This document shows positions 59,245 to 64,000 of a stretch of DNA of 64,000 bases, one piece after another. Source of the stretch: VAZQ01 sp963817135. Lineage in GTDB: Bacteria; Pseudomonadota; Alphaproteobacteria; Rhizobiales; Xanthobacteraceae. The position numbers and the translations under genes are program-made. Every line of letters begins with the position of its first letter. Position 1 is the first letter of the stretch. The notes under the pieces are model-generated. The model did not search any database. It was not told the origin of the DNA and worked only from the letters and a program-made list of their open reading frames with translations. The stretch spans positions 1 through 64,000 of the forward strand of contig CAWFNG010000018.1 of the NCBI GenBank assembly GCA_963817135.1. Direction: 5' to 3'.

Positions 59245-59965
59245 GATACGCCTTCTCCACCTCCGGGTCGCGGATGACCGCGTCCGGCGCACCGTCGGCA
59301 ATCTTCCTGCCGGAGACCAGCACCACCAGGCGTTGCGAGAATTTCATCACCGCGCGCATTATGTGCTCTATGAGGATGATGGTGATGCCGCGTTCGTTCA
59401 ACTTGACAAGGAGACCGACAATGTCATCGACCTCCGACTGCGACAGCCCGGCCATGGACTCGTCGGCGATCAGAAGCTTCGGCTCGGCGGCCATGGCGCG
59501 CGCCAGTTCGAGCTTGCGCATTTCCACCTGTGTGAGGTCGCGCGGATAGCTCGCCGCTTTGGTGGCAAGGCCGACCAGGTGCAACAGCTCGGCGCAGCGT
59601 CGGTCAAGCTCTGTGGCCGATAGCGCAGCTCCCGGCCGCGCATTGACCGTGTAGAGAAGCGGTACCCGCAGATTGTCCCTGACGGTGAGCGTCACGAACG
59701 GACGGGGCAGCTGAAAGCTGCGCGCCATGCCGCGGCGCGTGCGCTCGTGGGTAAGCAGACCATCGATCAACTCGCCGGCAAAGCGCACGCTGCCGGTCTC
59801 GTTCGCCAGCGTGCCGCAAATGCAGTTTACCAGCGTCGATTTGCCGGAGCCGTTCGGGCCGATCAAGCCAACTCGTTCGCCGTCTTCAACGGTAAGGTCG
59901 ATACTCTCGAGCGCGACAAAGCCGCCGAAGCGCTTGCTCAGAGCGGTGACTTCGAGCAGCGGCAT
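59234..59965 (-). CDS. livG: branched-chain-type ABC transporter ATP-binding protein LivG
   Basis: 243 aa. Walker A GPNGSGKST, Walker B LLIADESMAGLSQSEV, H-loop LIEHIMRAV. The signature region reads DLTQVEMRKLELARAMA instead of LSGGQ, a variation typical of some LivG subgroups. GVxxSFQLPRPFVTLTVRDN matches LivG. The ATG overlaps the livM stop (TAATG) and the end overlaps livF. Confidence 0.93.
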   Translation of the reverse strand: MPLLEVTALSKRFGGFVALESIDLTVEDGERVGLIGPNGSGKSTLVNCICGTLANETGSVRFAGELIDGLLTHERTRRGMARSFQLPRPFVTLTVRDNLRVPLLYTVNARPGAALSATELDRRCAELLHLVGLATKAASYPRDLTQVEMRKLELARAMAAEPKLLIADESMAGLSQSEVDDIVGLLVKLNERGITIILIEHIMRAVMKFSQRLVVLVSGRKIADGAPDAVIRDPEVEKAYLGQ

Positions 59966-60909
59966 TATTTCCGCCTCGGGTGCAGCAGGTCCTGCGCCAG
60001 GCCGACGATCCCGTTCGGCGCGACGATGACAAAGGCGACCAGCAACAGGCCAACGATGAGCAGGTTCACCGCCGAAGAGATGGTAACGGTCGCAATCTGC
60101 TGCAGCGAGCCGAGCAGGATCGCCCCGATCAACGGTCCGACCCAGCTGGTGGTGCCGCCGATCATCGGCATGGCAATGGAATTCACCGCATATTCCAGCC
60201 CGAAAGCGGAGGATGGCTGCAGATAACCGATGTAATAGGGAAACGGGGCACCCGCCATTCCCATCAACGCACCGGAGAGCGTGGTCGCAATGAGCTTGAG
60301 CCGCAATGTCGGTACGCCGCAGGCTTCGGCGGCAAGCTCATCGTCGCGAATGGTGGCAAATCCATAGCCGAGCTGCGAGCGCTCGATGCCGCGTGCGCAG
60401 GCAAGCGCGATGATGACCAATGCCAGCATCAGCAGGAACAGGTACTGGATATAGGGGCCGGTCAGCGCGCTTTCGCCGGGCCGGATTATGTAGGCGCCGC
60501 GCGAGCCGCCGACGTAATCCCAGTTGACCACGAATGTCTGCAGCACGACCGCGAGGGCGAGCGTGGCGATGGCAAAGAATGCCCCGCGCAGCCGCAACGT
60601 GAGGTAACCCATGCCGAACCCGACGATGCCGGAAACAATTCCGCTTATCACGATCAGCAGCGGAATCGGCAGAGGGTAGGATTTGTGCAGGAATACGGTT
60701 GCGTATGCCCCGAGCGCGAAAAATGCGGCCGAGCCGAAGTTCACGTAGCCGGTATAGCCGCCGAGAATATTCCAGGCGGTCGCCAGCACGATGAATTGCA
60801 GCACGGTGTAACCAGCAAAGAATACATAATCGTTGTTGAACATGCGCGCGCCGAAAAACACGATCCCGGCGATCACGATCGAGATCAGCACGAACACGCT
60901 GTTGTGCAC
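59965..60909 (-). CDS. livM: branched-chain-type ABC transporter permease LivM
   Basis: 314 aa with about eight to ten membrane helices. Blocks AWNILGGYTGYVNFGSAAFF, GAYATVFLHKSYPLPIPLLI, LRLRGAFFAIATLALAVVLQ, GYGFATIRDDELAAEACGVP (coupling loop for the ATPases) and GGTTSWVGPLIGAILLGSLQ are characteristic of LivM. It lies 12 bases after livH and overlaps livG. Confidence 0.93.
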   Translation of the reverse strand: MHNSVFVLISIVIAGIVFFGARMFNNDYVFFAGYTVLQFIVLATAWNILGGYTGYVNFGSAAFFALGAYATVFLHKSYPLPIPLLIVISGIVSGIVGFGMGYLTLRLRGAFFAIATLALAVVLQTFVVNWDYVGGSRGAYIIRPGESALTGPYIQYLFLLMLALVIIALACARGIERSQLGYGFATIRDDELAAEACGVPTLRLKLIATTLSGALMGMAGAPFPYYIGYLQPSSAFGLEYAVNSIAMPMIGGTTSWVGPLIGAILLGSLQQIATVTISSAVNLLIVGLLLVAFVIVAPNGIVGLAQDLLHPRRK

Positions 60910-60921
60910 GAGAAAAGCGCC

Positions 60922-61791
60922 CTATCGTCCGAGTAGGCCTGCCGGCCGAAACGCAAGCGTAAGCAGAAGAACGCCGAAGGACACCGCCGGAGCCCACGAC
61001 GGCCCGTAGAAGGTCGCGGTGAAGCTTTCCAGGATGCCGAGCAGCATGGCGGCAAGTACCGTTCCCGGCAGGCTGCCAAGGCCGCCCAGCACGCAAATCG
61101 CGAACACGCGGCCGATATATTCGCGGCCGACCGATGGCTCGACCGGCTGGATGATGATCAACAGCGCGCCGGCAACGGCGGTGGTTGCGATCGAAATGCC
61201 GAAGGCGATGCGCTTGATCGCAGTCGGGGAAACACCCATCAGGCGCAATGCAAGCTGATCCTGCGCCACCGCCGCGACGGCGCGGCCGATAAAGGTGCGG
61301 GAGAGAAAGAGTTGCAGGCTCGCGAACAAGGCGAGCGCGGCCAGGCAGGGGACCAGCATGCGCAGCGGAAAATCCATGACACCGAGGTGCCAGCTCGGAC
61401 CGATATACCAAGCTTCCACGTAGCGATAGTCGACGCCGAAGGCGAGGATGAGCATCACTTCCGTGACAAACAGCAGACCGAAGAAGAAGGACAATCCGCG
61501 CAGCAACTCCTGTCCATGCCTCTCGAACGCCTCGTAATAGACTTGGTAGATGCCTGCTCCCAGCAGGTAGAACACCGGCAGCATGAGAATGCTGATCAGA
61601 ATTGGATCAAGACCGAATTTGAGATTGAGGATATAAGCGATGTAGGAGCCGAGGATGATGAAGGCCGGGTGCGCGATATTGACGATGTCGAGAATGCCGA
61701 ATGAGATCGACACCCCGATGGTCACCGCGGTGTAGAAACCGCCAAGCAGAATGCCGGCGATCAGCGCATTGAGCAGCAGATCGAGGCTCAT
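60922..61791 (-). CDS. livH: branched-chain-type ABC transporter permease LivH
   Basis: 289 aa, about eight membrane helices. NALIAGILLGGFYTAVTIGV, SISFGILDIVNIAHPAFIIL, VAQDQLALRLMGVSPTAIKR (coupling loop) and YIGRVFAICVLGGLGSLPGT are LivH blocks. First gene of the livHMGF group; no periplasmic binding protein gene adjoins it here, so one must be encoded elsewhere. Confidence 0.93.
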   Translation of the reverse strand: MSLDLLLNALIAGILLGGFYTAVTIGVSISFGILDIVNIAHPAFIILGSYIAYILNLKFGLDPILISILMLPVFYLLGAGIYQVYYEAFERHGQELLRGLSFFFGLLFVTEVMLILAFGVDYRYVEAWYIGPSWHLGVMDFPLRMLVPCLAALALFASLQLFLSRTFIGRAVAAVAQDQLALRLMGVSPTAIKRIAFGISIATTAVAGALLIIIQPVEPSVGREYIGRVFAICVLGGLGSLPGTVLAAMLLGILESFTATFYGPSWAPAVSFGVLLLTLAFRPAGLLGR

Positions 61792-61792
61792 T

Positions 61793-61875
61793 GCGGTAAT
61801 CAGTAATCAGTAAGCAGTAATCAGAGGTTGCCCCGTGCCTCTGATTACTGACTTCTGATCACTGATTCCTGATCA
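61793..61875. repeat. heptamer CAGTAAT array upstream of livH
   Basis: Tandem CAGTAAT-type heptads (GGTAATCAGTAATCAGTAAG ...) are followed after TTGCCCCGTG by the inverted forms CTCTGATTACTGACTTCTGA. Together they form a long imperfect stem between the livH start and the cupin gene end. Same family as 29247-29344 and 35283-35362, but here between co-directional genes. Confidence 0.75.
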
Positions 61876-62322
61876 GGCCGCCGCCTGGGGCCGCACCGCC
61901 GCCGGCAGCGCCATCGGCTTGTTGGCGCTCTGCAGAAACTCGATGGTCATGAACACCATCTCTTTGTCTCCGAGGTTTTCCAGGTCATGCACTTTGAACT
62001 GCCCGGAGCCATAGGTCTCGTGGCGTGTCTCACCCGGAGCATAGGTGTATTCCACCGTGGTGCCGTCGTGCACGTGCTGGCGCCCGCGGCCGCCGGTGAC
62101 CGAGGTCCAGAAATAGTCAAGCACATGGCGGTGAAACCCGATGCGCTCGCCCGGTTTGAGCCGGATCATCCAGACCCGAACGCGGTCGTCCTCGGACAGG
62201 AGAGTGTTGCCGACGCAGGGATTGGGATTTCGCTTCTCGCGTTCGAATTCGGCTGCGATTTCAGGTGGCCACGCGGAGCGTTGCGAGCTTTCCGCTTGTT
62301 TGTCGAGCATTGTCAGGGCCAT
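61873..62322 (-). CDS. cupin-domain protein
   Basis: 149 aa single cupin. The metal-site region KPGERIGFHRHVLDYFWTSV supplies histidines of motif 1, and GETRHETYGSGQFKVHDLEN forms the second strand set. Small cupins next to aromatic catabolic genes are often regulators or isomerases, but the role here is unknown. Divergent from the hydroxylase gene (51 bases), on the same strand as the liv genes. Confidence 0.8.
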   Translation of the reverse strand: MALTMLDKQAESSQRSAWPPEIAAEFEREKRNPNPCVGNTLLSEDDRVRVWMIRLKPGERIGFHRHVLDYFWTSVTGGRGRQHVHDGTTVEYTYAPGETRHETYGSGQFKVHDLENLGDKEMVFMTIEFLQSANKPMALPAAVRPQAAA

Positions 62323-62372
62323 GGCGTTCCTCCGTATCCGGTTTGATATATAGCAGGTTTTTCGCGCGGAAA

Positions 62373-63602
62373 ATGCCGGGATTGAGCCAATTGCGCAACG
62401 GGCTGCGAGCGCTGGTGGTCGGCGGCTCGATGAGCGGTCTGCTCGCGGGCCTGCTGCTTCGCCGTGCCGGTTGGCAAGTCGAAATCTACGAGCGGGTGGA
62501 GAGCGAGCTTGCCGGGCGCGGCGCCGGTATTGTCGCCCAGCCGGACCTGATCGAGCGATTGCGCAGCCTCGGCATCGGTACAGCAGCTCTCGGCGTCGAG
62601 ATGACGACCCGAAAAATTCTCGACGGCTCGGGAAAACTGGCCGCCGAGCTGCGATGCCCGCAGGTCCTCACCGCCTGGGAGCGGGTTTATCGAGCGTTGC
62701 GGGACGCGTTTCCGCCTGAGCATTATCACCGCGGCGAGGCGGTCACTCGGGTCACGCAAAACCAATCGACGGTGGCCGCGCATTTCGCGAACGGGCAAGC
62801 GCGTGAGGCCGAGCTCCTTGTCGGCGCCGACGGATTGCGTTCGACCATTCGCCAACAATGTTTGCCAAGCGCGCTGCCGCTTTATGCAGGCTATGTCGCC
62901 TGGCGGGCGCTCATTCCGGAGGCGGCGTTTTCCTCGACCATCCATCGCGAGCTGTTCGAGTTCATGACCTTCTATTTGCCGCCGGGCGAGCAATTCCTTG
63001 GGTATCCGGTGGCCGGGCCGGACAACGACCTGCGTCCCGGGCACCGGCGCTATAACGTCGTCTGGTATCGTCCCGCGGAAGAGGCGAGCGAGCTGCAACA
63101 GCTTCTCACCGATGCTTCCGGCATCACGCACGTGATTTCCATTCCGCCACCGCTCATTCGGCGCGATGCCATTGCCGGCATGCGTGCGGCGGCGGAGCGG
63201 CTGCTGCCGCCGCAATTCCGAACGGTGGTGGCCTTGATCGACGAGCCGATCCTGCAGCCGATCTACGACCTCGAGAGCGCGCAGATGGCGTTTGGTCGCA
63301 TCGCCATTATCGGCGATGCGGCCTTTGTCGCCCGGCCCCATGTCGCCGCCGGGGTCGCCAAGGCGGCAGACGATGCAGCCGCGCTGGCGGCTGCGCTCAA
63401 AGTCCACGACGTGGAGCACGCGTTGCGGCAATTTGCGTCCGAGCGGCTTCCAGTCGGGCGACGCATAATCGAGCGGGCACGCCATCTCGGCGCTTATTTG
63501 CAGGCGACGCAAACGAGCGAGGAACGGGCCCGCTCGCAACGGCACGGCATTCCCCAGGCCGTATTGGCCGAGACGGCGGTTCTCGACTTTCTGCGGGGGT
63601 GA
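62373..63602 (+). CDS. FAD-dependent aromatic monooxygenase
   Basis: 409 aa from the ATG at 62373. FAD-binding ALVVGGSMSGLLAGLLLRRA (GGSMSG at 17-22), EIYERVESELAGRGAGIVAQ, the DG motif LLVGADGLRSTIRQQ, and the second FAD motif RIAIIGDAAFVARPHVAAGV. It belongs to the PHBH/salicylate-hydroxylase class, and the sequence is closest in style to 2,6-dihydroxypyridine hydroxylase-like enzymes (VAWRALIPE, FYLPPGEQFLGYPVAG). It would hydroxylate a ring made by, or entering with, the UbiD step. Exact substrate unknown. Confidence 0.88.
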   Translation: MPGLSQLRNGLRALVVGGSMSGLLAGLLLRRAGWQVEIYERVESELAGRGAGIVAQPDLIERLRSLGIGTAALGVEMTTRKILDGSGKLAAELRCPQVLTAWERVYRALRDAFPPEHYHRGEAVTRVTQNQSTVAAHFANGQAREAELLVGADGLRSTIRQQCLPSALPLYAGYVAWRALIPEAAFSSTIHRELFEFMTFYLPPGEQFLGYPVAGPDNDLRPGHRRYNVVWYRPAEEASELQQLLTDASGITHVISIPPPLIRRDAIAGMRAAAERLLPPQFRTVVALIDEPILQPIYDLESAQMAFGRIAIIGDAAFVARPHVAAGVAKAADDAAALAAALKVHDVEHALRQFASERLPVGRRIIERARHLGAYLQATQTSEERARSQRHGIPQAVLAETAVLDFLRG

Positions 63603-63607
63603 TTAGC

Positions 63608-64000
63608 TCACTCCAGCGGCGGCACGGTGCGCAGCCAGGCGACGATGTCGTTGAGATCGGCATCGGTCATCCGGGCGTAGAAGGTGTAAGCCATGGGCGG
63701 CTTGAGCGGAGTGCCGTCGCGGCGGACTGCCTGGGTGATTGCGCGCTTGATCTCACCATCGGTCCAAGCGCCGATCCCCTTTTCCTTATGCGAAGTGATG
63801 TTCGGCGCAACCGATCCCTGCCAGCTCGCGGGATATCCCTGCACCAGGGTGGGTCCAAACGGCCGGCCGCCTTTGCCCAATCCGTGCTGGAAGTCGGAAA
63901 CGCCCCGGGACCACGCCGAATGACACTCCATGCAATGGCCGATGGTCGCGAGATAAGCGCCGCGCCGCACCGGATCGGCCATGTCGCCTTGCGTGAACCC
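63608..64000 (-). CDS. c-type cytochrome, N-terminus beyond the window
   Basis: The frame is open to the right edge (GFTQGDMADPVRRGAYLATI ...). A haem site CMECH lies early in the fragment, and the C-terminus PPMAYTFYARMTDADLNDIV, AWLRTVPPLE is the usual last helix with the Met axial ligand region. The start (signal peptide and possibly another haem domain) is missing. It may accept electrons from a periplasmic dehydrogenase encoded further right. Confidence 0.85.
   Translation of the reverse strand, partial: GFTQGDMADPVRRGAYLATIGHCMECHSAWSRGVSDFQHGLGKGGRPFGPTLVQGYPASWQGSVAPNITSHKEKGIGAWTDGEIKRAITQAVRRDGTPLKPPMAYTFYARMTDADLNDIVAWLRTVPPLE

Overview
The window is high-GC DNA from an alphaproteobacterium, most likely a member of the Hyphomicrobiales (Rhizobiales) near Bradyrhizobium, Pseudolabrys or Xanthobacteraceae. 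This is inferred from gene content and order (ppiC-argJ-mutT beside secA; aroK-aroB-CorC; bolA-DnaJ-cobS-cobT; DUF1178-nitrilase-grxC-comF; fdxA-carD) and not from any database search. No rRNA, tRNA or CRISPR array was recognised.

Region 1 (about 1-21.4 kb) is accessory and partly decayed. It holds a PDZ protein cut by the left edge, a stress-type small protein and several gene remnants (cation-ATPase N-terminus, NADH dehydrogenase N-terminus, a GMC-type FAD protein N-terminus, a DUF1254 C-terminus). Among these sit intact blocks: a patatin-like lipase; a cyoABCD-type quinol oxidase operon ending in a membrane-anchored PQQ dehydrogenase; and a minus-strand set of exported hydrolases (HAD, metallophosphoesterase, two arylsulfatases, the first frameshifted). 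A complete IS630-type element with a -1 frameshift signal lies at 17769-19006. Two outer-membrane barrel genes follow, out of frame with each other.

Region 2 (21.4-24.8 kb) carries mtgA, rpmF, a small membrane protein, a frameshifted ketopantoate-reductase-like gene and an EamA transporter. It is studded with paired CTAG-bounded hairpins. These form a family of about 168-bp units, each a 76-bp hairpin, a 13-14 bp linker and a 77-78 bp hairpin. Their stems differ between copies but remain complementary. A degraded copy lies at 54.3 kb.

Region 3 (25.7-56.8 kb) is mostly core chromosome: redox/repair genes, arginine synthesis (argJ), secretion (secA, ppiC), cell wall (L,D-transpeptidase), fatty-acid synthesis (accA), recombination (xerD), the shikimate pathway (aroK, aroB), cobaltochelatase (cobS, cobT), ribosomal L28 and L32, an SUV3-like helicase, ferredoxin and carD. 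Palindromic intergenic repeats of several families sit at gene ends.

Region 4 (56.9-64 kb) looks like an aromatic-acid utilisation module: a UbiD-type decarboxylase, a LivFGMH-type ABC importer without its binding protein, a cupin, an FAD aromatic hydroxylase and a c-type cytochrome cut by the right edge.

Several otherwise well-conserved genes (cobT, the SUV3-like helicase tail, ketopantoate reductase, arylsulfatase, PRC-barrel protein) are split by single-base frameshifts. Because cobT is among them, some of these are probably sequence errors rather than decay, and each should be verified.
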